Source: Burkholderiales bacterium
Lineage (GTDB): Bacteria > Pseudomonadota > Gammaproteobacteria > Burkholderiales > Burkholderiaceae_C
DNA length: 44,139 nucleotides
NCBI GenBank assembly: GCA_016702555.1
Contig: JADJDV010000009.1
Coordinates: forward strand, 1-44,139
Direction of reading: 5' to 3'
Position 1 is the stretch's first letter. The number at the start of each line of letters is the position of its first letter. Shown piece by piece: positions 31,203-38,806 of the stretch. The position numbers and the translations under genes are program-made. The notes below the pieces were generated by a model that saw nothing but the letters and a program-made list of their open reading frames with translations, did no database searches and had not been told where the DNA came from.

Positions 31203-31303
31203 CTCATCGCCTCCCCCGTCAATGGGTTGCGTCCGTGTGCTACACGGTGGGCACGCTGCGCCGCTTTCTGGTGCAGTTCCGCCTGCTGCTTGTCGTCAGC
31301 CAC
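31199..31303 (-). CDS. Tiny hypothetical ORF
   Basis: A possible 34-residue product from GTG 31303 (VADDKQQAELHQKAAQRAHR, then VAHGRNPLTGEAMR), ending in a GTGA overlap with the next gene. There is no clear ribosome site. The helical, charged composition and the overlap are the only support. Confidence 0.35.
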   Translation of the reverse strand: MADDKQQAELHQKAAQRAHRVAHGRNPLTGEAMR

Positions 31304-31338
31304 GGCGGGGATCGAGTCACGCGTGGATGTCGAGCTTG

Positions 31339-32166
31339 TTAGGATGGGTGTTCGGTCAGCGCTTTCGCGGCACATACGGTCGGGCAGAGGTCGGCCACCT
31401 GGGCGAAGGTCATCGGATCCGGTTTGTCGCCGGCCGATTGATCCTGTTCGTCACCACCGCTGATTTCGCCGGTGTCGGCGTCGATGTTGACGGCGCGGGC
31501 GTGAATCGCCTCGCTGCTGATCGTGTAGGAGCCATCGTCACGAACGTCGATCACGTCCTGCATTTCCTCCTGCGTGGACAGTCCCATGGAAAGCTCTGGC
31601 GCGTAGGCGCGCTGCCAGAAGGTCGCGGCGCGGTACACGAACATTTGATCGGCCATGGTTTTCCACTTGCTGCCGTTCTTGTTCGACCAGCCCTCGGCCT
31701 TGACCATGGCCCACGTCACCCACACGCCATCCAGGCGCTGGCCGGTGGCCTTTTCCTCGGCCCAGGCGCGGCATCCGTAGTCGTCGGCGCCGGGCGTGCC
31801 CTTCCACTCGTAGCGCAGGCTGCTGTAGCGGCCGCAGGCGTTGATGGTGGCGATCAGGAACTTGCTTGACCAGGCCGGCGAGCCGTGCACCACGTACAGG
31901 TTCTGCAAGACCATCAGCGGGTTCGCGTTGAGCCGCTGCGCCATGTCGAGGGCGATCATGCAGTCGCCGATGTTGTTGCGGAACTGCTGCGGCACCAGCG
32001 CCGAGGCGGCGAGCGGTTTCGCCATGCGTTGCAGGTTCTCGAAAGCCTGCAAGTCGGAGAAGCCAACGGCGGCGCTGCGCGGCGCGATGGCCAGCGGCGT
32101 GGACGATGGCAGCGCGGCGGGCGCGCGCGCGGTTTGCAGTTCGGTGATGGTTGCGGTTGCGGTCAT
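31339..32166 (-). CDS. recT: RecT-family single-strand annealing protein
   Basis: A 275-residue protein starting at ATG 32166, eight bases after AGGAGGG; the longer upstream start is less likely. Family features: LQNLYVVHGSPAWSSKFLIATINACGRYSSLRYE, then GCRAWAEEKATGQRLDGVWVTWAMVKAEGW and KWKTMADQMFVYRAATFWQRAYAPE, all typical of RecT. It anneals complementary single strands in phage recombination. It lies directly downstream of the exonuclease gene, with which it should form a RecE/RecT-like pair. Confidence 0.92.
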   Translation of the reverse strand: MTATATITELQTARAPAALPSSTPLAIAPRSAAVGFSDLQAFENLQRMAKPLAASALVPQQFRNNIGDCMIALDMAQRLNANPLMVLQNLYVVHGSPAWSSKFLIATINACGRYSSLRYEWKGTPGADDYGCRAWAEEKATGQRLDGVWVTWAMVKAEGWSNKNGSKWKTMADQMFVYRAATFWQRAYAPELSMGLSTQEEMQDVIDVRDDGSYTISSEAIHARAVNIDADTGEISGGDEQDQSAGDKPDPMTFAQVADLCPTVCAAKALTEHPS

Positions 32167-32204
32167 GGTGTGGCCCTCCTGGCCGTGGTTGAAAACTTGG
32201 GTGC

Positions 32205-33035
32205 TCATTTGCGGGCGTTGCAGGTGTGCCAGATCGGGCAGAACCGCTCGCCGCAAAGCATCGAGCGCGGGTTCGGGTAGAACATGCCGCTCTTGAGCAT
32301 TGCGGCGGCGTGCTGTAGCGCGCCGGGCTGGTCTTGGTCGCCAATCAGCGCGTCGCGCGGAGAGTCAATCTCGCCCAGGGCGATGCGCTGGGCCTTGGCC
32401 GTCACGCCGGTTTGCATGCCGACCACGCGCGCGGGCGCCGTGATGGGCTGCTGAATTGCGGTTTCGGCCAGCAGCTCGTAGGTGGCCAGTTGCAGACCGT
32501 GGCCTTGCGTCTTGACTTCGCCGGCCGCGCTCACGGCGGTCTTTCCGGTCTTGATGTCCGCGATGCCCAGCGCGCCGGTGTCGTCGCGGTACACGCGGTC
32601 GATCGTGCCGGTGAGCGTGATTCCAAGGTCGCTGATGGTCAGCGCCTCGCACTTGGCTTCGACGGCCGCGTAATCCTGCGTGGGCGCAATCTCGGCGCAG
32701 TATTTGCCGTGCAGCGCCAGGGCGATACTCTCCGCCTTCTGTGGGCTGTCATCCTCCCAGTCCACATCCTCGTCTGGCCGGTGCAGCGCATCAACAGCGG
32801 CGCCGGCTGCGTCGTCGGCGGTGATGGGCGAACCCAGCACGCGTGCAGCATCGAAGGCGCCGGTGCTGGCGTGGATGGCCTTGCCGAGTGCGGCCTTGCC
32901 GCTCATGGGTGTGCGCAGGCCAAGGATTTGCTTGGCGTGCCACCTGGACGGGCAATCGAACATTTCCGGCAGGCTGCTGGCGCGGATGAAGGTGGTTCCG
33001 AGCGCGGCGACTTCTTGGCTGGTGACCGCGTTCAT
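32205..33035 (-). CDS. PD-(D/E)XK exonuclease, Cas4/RecB-like
   Basis: A 276-residue nuclease. The core motifs are GTIDRVYRDDTGALGIADIKTGK (Asp and DIKTGK, motifs II and III) and the following helix QLATYELLAET (QxxxY). Cysteines in MFDCPSRW near the N-terminus and in CGERFCPIWHTC at the C-terminus fit a four-Cys iron-sulfur cluster as in Cas4 and AddB. It probably resects dsDNA ends to load the RecT protein encoded just downstream. It overlaps the upstream gene by 4 bases. Confidence 0.9.
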   Translation of the reverse strand: MNAVTSQEVAALGTTFIRASSLPEMFDCPSRWHAKQILGLRTPMSGKAALGKAIHASTGAFDAARVLGSPITADDAAGAAVDALHRPDEDVDWEDDSPQKAESIALALHGKYCAEIAPTQDYAAVEAKCEALTISDLGITLTGTIDRVYRDDTGALGIADIKTGKTAVSAAGEVKTQGHGLQLATYELLAETAIQQPITAPARVVGMQTGVTAKAQRIALGEIDSPRDALIGDQDQPGALQHAAAMLKSGMFYPNPRSMLCGERFCPIWHTCNARK

Positions 33036-33373
33036 TTCGGCTCCTGAATGGTTGCGATGTAGAAAAACTCGTTGCGCGCCTGGCGATGCGCGGCGATGTG
33101 TGCGTTGGCGGCCTCAAGGCGCGCGGCCTCGATCGCGTCCTGGATGTTGTCGGCGGTCGCGGCTTCGGCATCCATGTCGCTAGGGCCGGTGCAACCACTG
33201 AACATGAAGAACGCAAGGACGCACAAGACAACCGCGGCCCAGTAGCAGATGGCATCCCACAGGGACACCGGCTCGGGCTCATGCGGCCACCACGCGGTCG
33301 CGTAGTCGGCGTCCTTGAACGCCTCGCCTGCGGTGCGCTTGAATCGGCTGACGGAGTAGGGGGCGGTGGTCAT
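33032..33373 (-). CDS. Single-pass membrane hypothetical protein
   Basis: A 113-residue protein starting at ATG 33373. One transmembrane helix is clear at ~40-62 (AICYWAAVVLCVLAFFMFSGC); C-terminal to it is an Ala/Glu-rich helix (DNIQDAIEAARLEAANAHIAAHRQA) and a hydrophobic end (NEFFYIATIQEPK). Start overlaps the previous stop (ATGA), and stop overlaps the exonuclease start. Function unknown. Confidence 0.6.
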   Translation of the reverse strand: MTTAPYSVSRFKRTAGEAFKDADYATAWWPHEPEPVSLWDAICYWAAVVLCVLAFFMFSGCTGPSDMDAEAATADNIQDAIEAARLEAANAHIAAHRQARNEFFYIATIQEPK

Positions 33374-35226
33374 GGCGCCTCTGCCTCCACAAACTCCCCG
33401 GCTGCGTCCAGCGAGTACCAAACGTTGGGCTTGATGCCGTTCTCGCCGACCTTGCTGGCGCGGATATGGATCAGGCCGCCGTCATCATTTCGATAGCAGA
33501 CGACGATTGCACCGCCTGCGCTGGCCTTCGCTTTACCTTCGATGCCAAGCGCGGCAGCTACAGCGTGTTTGCCCGTGGTCGCAGCGTTGGCCCTGTTGCC
33601 CGTGGTCGCAGCGTTGGCCCCTTCGCCCGTGGTCGCAGCGTTGGCCCTGTTGCCCGTGGTCGCAGCGTTGGCCCCTTCGCCCGTGGTTGCAGCGTTGGCC
33701 CCTTCGCCCGTGGTCGCAGCGTTGGCCCTGTTGCCCGTGGTCGCAGCGTTGGCCCAGTTGCCCGTGGTCGCAGCGTTGGCCCTGTTGCCCGTGGTCGCAG
33801 CGTTGGCCCAGTTGCCCGTGGTCGCAGCGTTGGCCCTGTTGCCCGTGGTCGCAGCGTTGGCCCTGTTGCCCGTGGTCGCAGCGTTGGCCCAGTTGCCCGT
33901 GGTCGCAGCGTTGGCCCTGTTGCCCGTGGTCGCAGCGTTGGCCCCTTCGCCCGTGGTCGCAGCGTTGGCCCCTTCGCCCGTGGTCGCAGCGTTGGCCCCT
34001 TCGCCCGTGGTCGCAGCGTTGGCCCTGTTGCCCGTGGTCGCAGCGTTGGCCCTGTTGCCCGTGGTCGCAGCGTTGGCCCCTTCGCCCGTGGTCGCAGCGT
34101 TGGCCCTGTCGCCCGTGGTCGCAGCGTTGGCCCCTTCGCCCGTGGTCGCAGCGTTGGCCCCTTCGCCCGTGGTCGCAGCGTTGGCCCCTTCGCCCGTGGT
34201 CGCAGCGTTGCCCCCGTTGCCCGTGGTCGCAGCGTTGGCCCTGTTGCCCGTGGTCGCAGCGTTGGCCCAGTTGCCCGTGGTCGCAGCGTTGGCCCTGTTG
34301 CCCGTGGTCGCGGCGTTGGCCCTGTTGCCCGTGGTCGCAGCGTTGGCCCTGTTGCCCGTGGTCGCAGCGTTGGCCCCTTCGCCCGTGGTCGCAGCGTTGG
34401 CCCCTTCGCCCGTGGTCGCAGCGTTGGCCCCTTCGCCCGTGGTCGCAGCGTTGGCCCCTTCGCCCGTGGTCGCAGCGTTGGCCCGGTTGCCCGTGGTCGC
34501 AGCGTTGGCCCCTTCGCCCGTGGTCGCAGCGTTGGCCCAGTTGCCCGTGGTCGCAGCGTTGGCCCAGTTGCCCGTGGACGCAGCGTTGGCCCACTTGCCC
34601 GCTGTCGCAGCCTTGGCCCAGTTGCCGGTGGTCGCAGCGTTGGCCCTGTTGCCCGTGGTCGCAGCGTTGGCCCAGTTGCCCGTGGTCGCAGCGTTGGCCC
34701 TGTTGCCCGTGGTCGCAGCGTTGGCCCTGTTGCCCGTGGTCGCAGCGTTGGCCCCTTCGCCCGTGGCCGCAGCCTTGGCCCCTTAGCCCGTGGTCGCAGC
34801 GTAGGCCCTGTTGCCCGTGGTCGCAGCGTTGGCCCTGTTGCCCGTGGTCGCAGTCGAGTCGGGTGAAGCCTTAACCAACGCCATCACAAACTTGACGGCA
34901 TCAGCAATGATTTGAGGCAGGCCGATTTCAGCGCTGACGGTGATCTTTCCGCCTGCTACTTTGCTGTCTTCTCCCTGGCGTGACAGCTCGCCAGAAAGTT
35001 CGACACGACAAAACCTGTTGCCGTTCGTGGGGGCGTAGTACGTCCACATATCCAGCGGGTTTTCGCAGGCGTGGAAGCCAGATTCGCAAGCAATGACCTT
35101 GCCCTTGTGCGTGTAGGTCTTACCGATTTCGTACCGGAAGTCCCGGCACTTGAAGTCTTTGTCGAAGCCCTTGTAAGCCACGATCACCGGCTCAACGGCG
35201 GGCGCTTTCTTTGCTGCTGCGCTCAT
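33370..35226 (-). pseudogene. DUF7666-like repeat protein with a premature stop
   Basis: The N-terminal domain (VIVAYKGFDKDFKCRDFRYE, then YTHKGKVIACESGFHACENPLDMWTYY, and KVAGGKITVSAEIGLPQIIADAVKFV) and the C-terminal domain (GIEGKAKASAGGAIVV, then GENGIKPNVWYSLD) match a phage family I know as DUF7666. Between them lie 47 units of 9 residues ([NR/NW/EG]ANAATTG). The frame is continuous over 618 codons apart from one TAA (34785-34783), where GAAGGG of a unit has become TAAGGG. As written the product stops after 147 residues. The last codons overlap the next gene's start, confirming the true end. Repeats of this kind probably form an elongated beta-solenoid; role unknown. Confidence 0.85.
33571..34839 (-). 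repeat. 47 x 27-bp direct repeats inside the DUF7666-like gene
   Basis: Forty-seven head-to-tail 27-bp units with the core GCCCGTGGTCGCAGCGTTGG on the + strand, followed by a variable 7-base end that specifies Asn-Arg, Asn-Trp or Glu-Gly. Length is exactly 47 x 27 with no indel, so selection for frame is evident. The repeats leave all three + frames open, producing large spurious ORFs. They are not CRISPR: there are no unique spacers. Confidence 0.95.
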
Positions 35227-35588
35227 ACCGCCTCCACCACGCCCAGCCGGCGCGCCAGTTCATCCATGGCCGCGATGCGGGCCTTCGGGTCAGAGGCCAG
35301 GCCGAGCGCCAGCGCCAGCAGGTCGGGCGTCGGCATGGCGCCGGCTGCCGCGTAGTCGAGGCGCAGCGCGCGCTCGTCGTGCAGGTACTTGGCGCCGTTG
35401 AGCGGGCCGGCGTAGGCCGTCTGGCCCATGCACTCGCCGTAGAGCGCGTCGGCCAGGGTGTCGGCGTCGCACAGTTGCTTGAAGCGCAGGTCGTTCTGGT
35501 CGGCTGCGGCTTCGCTGTCGAGCAGGCGCTCGTAGGCGAGCGGGTTGAGGGCGGCTAGGGCGGGGCGGGTGAAGGTGTGGGCTTGCAT
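35223..35588 (-). CDS. Hypothetical protein, first gene of the leftward operon
   Basis: A 121-residue protein from ATG 35588 with AGGAG upstream. Mostly helical and acidic (YERLLDSEAAADQNDLRFKQLCDADTLADALYGECMGQ), with a C-terminal ALALGLASDPKARIAAMDELARRL. It begins about 43 bases after the -10 box of the leftward promoter and overlaps the repeat gene by 4 bases. Being first in the early operon it is probably made in quantity. Function unknown. Confidence 0.65.
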   Translation of the reverse strand: MQAHTFTRPALAALNPLAYERLLDSEAAADQNDLRFKQLCDADTLADALYGECMGQTAYAGPLNGAKYLHDERALRLDYAAAGAMPTPDLLALALGLASDPKARIAAMDELARRLGVVEAV

Positions 35589-35630
35589 AGGTGGCTCCTG
35601 TTGGCCGCCCGGTGTGGGTGGCATGGGTTA

Positions 35631-35659
35631 AATGTAGCGAACCGCGAACACCAAGTCAA
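35631..35659 (-). promoter_or_regulatory. Leftward early promoter (PL-like)
   Basis: On the - strand TTGACT (35659-35654) and TACATT (35636-35631) are exactly 17 bases apart. The spacer contains two tandem 7-bp GCGAAC-type repeats, likely operator elements. It drives the leftward early genes. Confidence 0.8.
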
Positions 35660-35680
35660 TAGCGAAGCGCGAAATTAATG
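35637..35680. promoter_or_regulatory. GCGAA heptad repeats, candidate operators
   Basis: Four GCGAA cores occur as two tandem pairs with 7-bp spacing: GCGAACC-GCGAACA within the leftward promoter spacer and GCGAAGC-GCGAAAT just upstream of its -35 box. Related elements (GTGCGAAAA, GCGTTCGC) lie at the rightward promoter. They are the best candidates for binding sites of the YdaS/Cro-like protein. Confidence 0.5.
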
Positions 35681-35759
35681 TAACAGTCGCCACCATCCCA
35701 CAAAATCCGCCTCAAGCCTGCGCACTGCCGTGATGTAAGCATGGGAGTGCGAAAAACGC

Positions 35760-35788
35760 TTGACCGCGCGTTCGCAGTCCGCTAAACT
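35760..35788 (+). promoter_or_regulatory. Rightward early promoter (PR-like)
   Basis: TTGACC (35760-35765) and TAAACT (35783-35788) are 17 bases apart. The ATG at 35795 is where transcription should begin, so the regulator mRNA is probably leaderless. The spacer contains GCGTTCGC, related to the GCGAA repeats on the other side. Confidence 0.8.
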
Positions 35789-35794
35789 GGTGGA

Positions 35795-36031
35795 ATGAAT
35801 CTCAAAGACTACTTGCTTGCCGAAGGTCGCGGGTCTGGCTCAGCCCTAAGCCGTGCGCTTGAGGTTCCACCCTCGCTTATTTCTGATTGGGCGAACGAAA
35901 ACCGACCTATCCCAGTCGAGCGTTGCGCAGCAATCGAGCAGGCTACCAATAGCGCTGTCACCCGCCGCGATCTGCGTCCCGCCGACTGGCAAAAAATTTG
36001 GCCGGAAATCGCAGAGAAGGATGGTGCTTAG
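35795..36031 (+). CDS. YdaS/Cro-like DNA-binding regulator
   Basis: A 78-residue protein with a helix-turn-helix of the YdaS type: residues 1-50 (LKDYLLAEGRGSGSALSRALEVPPSLISDWANENRPIPVERCAAIEQAT) then VTRRDLRPADWQKIWPE, the RRDLRP(D/A)W signature of that family. It probably binds the GCGAA repeats between the divergent early promoters and plays the role of Cro. No CI-type partner gene is found beside it. Confidence 0.85.
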   Translation: MNLKDYLLAEGRGSGSALSRALEVPPSLISDWANENRPIPVERCAAIEQATNSAVTRRDLRPADWQKIWPEIAEKDGA

Positions 36032-36538
36032 ATGTCTTCCCAGCCCTGCGCAGAAGCGCTTCGTTCCGCCCTTGACTACGACCCACTGACCGGACTCTTC
36101 CGCTGGAAGACCAAGGCCGCCAGGAATACGCGCGTTGGTTCTATAGCTGGCCGCCGTGATATGCGCGGCTACGTCGAGATCGGATTCCAAAAACGCCTCC
36201 ACTATGCACACCGCATTGCTTGGATTCTGTCCAACGGCCCAATCCCCGATGGGCTGGTGATCGACCATATCAACGGCATCAAAGACGATAACCGCGCTGA
36301 AAACCTTCGCGCCGTCCATGTCTCGATGAACAACAGAAATCGTCATCGCCCCGCAGGAAGCAACCCGGTGGTTGGCGTCAGCTTTGAAAAGGCTCGATGC
36401 AAGTGGCGCGCAGATATCAAGGTCGGCGACAAATGCAAAACCATTGGGCGTTTTGACACTGAACATGAAGCTCGCGCCGCATACGTTGCAGCCCGTGACC
36501 TGATCTGGCCCGAACTCGCCTCCAAGGAGTCGGCGTAA
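36032..36538 (+). CDS. HNH endonuclease with AP2-like DNA-binding domain
   Basis: A 168-residue protein starting directly after the regulator stop. DPLTGLFRWKTKA, then RIAWILSNGPIPDGLVIDHINGIKDDNRAENLRAV, carries the HNH core (Asp-His-Ile-Asn-Gly, Asn-Arg, Asn-Leu-Arg). The C-terminus (GVSFEKARCKWRADIKVGDKCKTIGRFDTEHEARAAY) is an AP2-type DNA-binding domain. This is a common phage homing endonuclease design, probably a mobile intruder between the regulator and the methylase genes. Confidence 0.9.
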   Translation: MSSQPCAEALRSALDYDPLTGLFRWKTKAARNTRVGSIAGRRDMRGYVEIGFQKRLHYAHRIAWILSNGPIPDGLVIDHINGIKDDNRAENLRAVHVSMNNRNRHRPAGSNPVVGVSFEKARCKWRADIKVGDKCKTIGRFDTEHEARAAYVAARDLIWPELASKESA

Positions 36539-36643
36539 ATGATTCTCCTCCGCCATGCCACCAGCGTTGCGAATCGGCGCGGCATGGTTTTGCCCGGCTT
36601 GTACAGCGGGCGTTTTCTATTCTGTTCGGTTTGAGAAATCAGC

Positions 36644-36859
36644 ATGATCACATGGCCCGGCACATCCATTCCGAAGTCAACCGGCAACGCTTTTGACTTG
36701 CGTTCTACCGTGCGCCCGACAGTCGAAACCCGCGTCTGCATCAAGTGCGGCGAGGAAAAGCCTATATCCACGTTCAACAACAGCGGCAAGTGTGGTGCCT
36801 GTCGGTATCAGGAGCAGTTGATGCGCAAGCGGCACGGCGGGGTTTACAGCAGGGCATGA
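36644..36859 (+). CDS. Small zinc-ribbon-like protein
   Basis: A 71-residue protein with two CxxC pairs (RVCIKCGEEKPISTF and GKCGACRYQEQ), a pattern common in phage-encoded zinc-ribbon proteins that often resemble the N-terminal part of HNH or DNA-binding proteins. There is no strong ribosome site. Function unknown. Confidence 0.6.
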   Translation: MITWPGTSIPKSTGNAFDLRSTVRPTVETRVCIKCGEEKPISTFNNSGKCGACRYQEQLMRKRHGGVYSRA

Positions 36860-36952
36860 AAGGCGGCGCTGTCGCGCCTTTACGACGGCAAAGAAAAACC
36901 CGGCTGTCAACGGTGCAGTAACACCTAGGCCGGGCTAGCAAACAGGGAAATT

Positions 36953-38275
36953 ATGCACCAAATTATTGTTGACCCCGAATTCAAGGCATTGATCCCGCCG
37001 CTGTCCGCCGAAGAGCGTGCGCAGCTTGAGGCCAATCTTCTGGCTGACGGCTGTCGCGATCCGCTGGTGGTGTGGGCGCTGCCCGCGCCGGCGCCGGGCG
37101 AACACAAGTGCTATGGACACGACGAAAGCAAGTGCGACCTTGAGCCGCTGGATGACGTGTGGCACTGCCGCCATTGCGAGCACAACCCGGCGCCGCAAGA
37201 GTACGTTCTGATTGACGGCCACAACCGTTATGAAATCTGTACGCGCAACGATATTGAGTACGGCATTGAAGAGATGCTGTTTGAGAGTCGTGAGGACGTC
37301 ATTGTCTGGATGGTTGACAACCAGCGCGGGCGCCGAAACCTGAATGATTTTCAGCGCACCGAGCTTCAACTAAAAAAGAAGGCGGCGATTGCTGCGAAGG
37401 CGAAAGCGAATCAGGGCACGAGGACAGACATTTCACAGAATTCTGTGAAATGTATCGACACCCAGAAGGAAATCGCCACCGCCGCTGGCGTATCGCACGA
37501 CACGGTTTCCAAGGTAGAGCGCATTCAGGAAACAGCCGCGCCTGAACTGATAACGGCTCTACGCGAGAGCAAGGTTTCAATCAATGCAGCATCTGACGTT
37601 GCGACATTGCCAAAAGAAGAGCAGGTGGTGCTTGTGGCGCGCGGCACCAAAGAAATCTTGCAAGCGGCCAAAGAGATCCGGGCGGCACGCACCGAAGAGC
37701 GCCGCAATGAACGCTTAGAGAAGATTGTCGCTATCAGCACTGGCAACGCGCCAGTAGGCGAAATCGCCGAACGCTACCCAGTCATTTACCTTGACCCGCC
37801 ATGGCGCTACGAGCACGCGGAAAGCGAAGCGCGAGCCATTGAAAACCAATACCCCACCATGAGCCTGGATGAGATCAAGGCCATGGATATGACGCGGGTG
37901 GCGTTTGACGACTGCGTGATGTTTATGTGGGCCACCAGCCCGAAACTGGCCGAGGCGTTTGAAGTCCTGGACGCCTGGGGTTTCAGCTACCGAACCTGTG
38001 CGGTGTGGGACAAGCAAAAGATCGGCATGGGGTACTACTTCCGCCAGCAGCACGAGCTGCTACTAGTGGCGGTAAAAGGCCAGCCGCCTACGCCTGCACC
38101 TGCGGACCGGCCGTCATCTGTCCTGAGCTACCCGCGCGGTCAGCACAGCTCCAAGCCGCATGAAGTGTACGAAGTGATCGAGGCCATGTACCCGACGCTT
38201 CAGAAGCTCGAAATGTTTTGCCGCACGCCGCGCGCAGGTTGGGGCGTGTGGGGCAACCAATCGAAGGCGGCCTAG
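36953..38275 (+). CDS. ParB-like domain plus MT-A70 adenine methyltransferase
   Basis: A 440-residue protein. Residues 1-100 are a ParB-type domain (VLIDGHNRYEIC), interrupted at ~51-80 by an insertion with Cys53, Cys61, Cys72 and Cys75, which looks like a zinc ribbon. Residues ~110-230 are helical and contain a helix-turn-helix (IATAAGVSHDTVSKVERI). The C-terminal MT-A70 domain shows YLDPPWRYE (DPPW catalytic motif), MFMWATSPKLAEAFEVLDAWGF and LLLVAVKG. It probably makes N6-methyladenine in DNA to evade restriction. It overlaps nothing but abuts the next gene. Confidence 0.9.
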   Translation: MHQIIVDPEFKALIPPLSAEERAQLEANLLADGCRDPLVVWALPAPAPGEHKCYGHDESKCDLEPLDDVWHCRHCEHNPAPQEYVLIDGHNRYEICTRNDIEYGIEEMLFESREDVIVWMVDNQRGRRNLNDFQRTELQLKKKAAIAAKAKANQGTRTDISQNSVKCIDTQKEIATAAGVSHDTVSKVERIQETAAPELITALRESKVSINAASDVATLPKEEQVVLVARGTKEILQAAKEIRAARTEERRNERLEKIVAISTGNAPVGEIAERYPVIYLDPPWRYEHAESEARAIENQYPTMSLDEIKAMDMTRVAFDDCVMFMWATSPKLAEAFEVLDAWGFSYRTCAVWDKQKIGMGYYFRQQHELLLVAVKGQPPTPAPADRPSSVLSYPRGQHSSKPHEVYEVIEAMYPTLQKLEMFCRTPRAGWGVWGNQSKAA

Positions 38276-38806
38276 ATGAGTGTTGTGCACGATTTTTCGG
38301 AATCGCTTGCAGCATCTCATCGCGCGAGCGACCTGCCCATCTGGCAGGAAATATATCGACAAGCGTTTCCCAATATGGTGGCTTGTATCGACCACCGTGA
38401 TGACGGTGAACACCAGCGCGCAGGCATCGATCGATCTGTGATCCTGTCGAACTCAAAGCAGGTTCTTATCGACGAAAAGATCCGATACAAGGACTACGGC
38501 GACATCCTGCTTGAGTACTTGAGCAATGACCGCCGCAACACGCCAGGCTGGGTGTGTAAGCAGCAACGAGCCGATTACATCTGCTACGCCGTGGCCACCA
38601 CTGGCAGGGCCTACATGTTGCCGGTTCCGCAGTTGCAACTGGCATGGGCGGAAAACGGCGAACTCTGGAAAGCCACATATCGCAGGGTGCCCGCCGCCAA
38701 CGATGGCTATACCACCTATAGCTGCCCCGTGCCGGTTCACGTGTTGTTTCCGGCATTAGGCAAGGCGTTGCGCTTCGGCTTTACACCCATTCAGGAAGCT
38801 GCGTAA
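38276..38806 (+). CDS. Hypothetical, PD-(D/E)XK-like phage protein
   Basis: A 176-residue protein directly after the methylase. QRAGIDRSVILSNSKQVLIDEKIRYKDYGDILLEYLSNDRR contains spaced Asp/Glu/Lys residues of the D-x(n)-(D/E)-x-K type seen in small phage nucleases, and ADYICYAVATTGRAYMLPVPQLQLAW follows as a strand-helix unit. I infer a restriction-like nuclease fold but do not recognise a named family. Its stop overlaps the replication gene start. Confidence 0.55.
   Translation: MSVVHDFSESLAASHRASDLPIWQEIYRQAFPNMVACIDHRDDGEHQRAGIDRSVILSNSKQVLIDEKIRYKDYGDILLEYLSNDRRNTPGWVCKQQRADYICYAVATTGRAYMLPVPQLQLAWAENGELWKATYRRVPAANDGYTTYSCPVPVHVLFPALGKALRFGFTPIQEAA

Noticed and set aside
31126..33047. 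Rightward ORFs of 131-247 codons opposite the recombination genes
   Set aside because: RecT and the exonuclease are clear on the - strand; the + ORFs have no family pattern.
33571..34839. CRISPR array
   Set aside because: The 27-bp units follow each other with no unique spacers and encode a 9-residue protein repeat in frame.
33466..34874. Three large overlapping + strand ORFs (414-466 codons) and a - strand ORF of 353 codons
   Set aside because: They exist only because the 27-bp repeat units have no stop in several frames. The conserved flanking domains show that the real gene reads on the - strand in another frame.
35589..35794. A leftward CI-like repressor gene
   Set aside because: No open frame with a repressor pattern exists here, and the first leftward gene (35223-35588) has no helix-turn-helix or peptidase motif.
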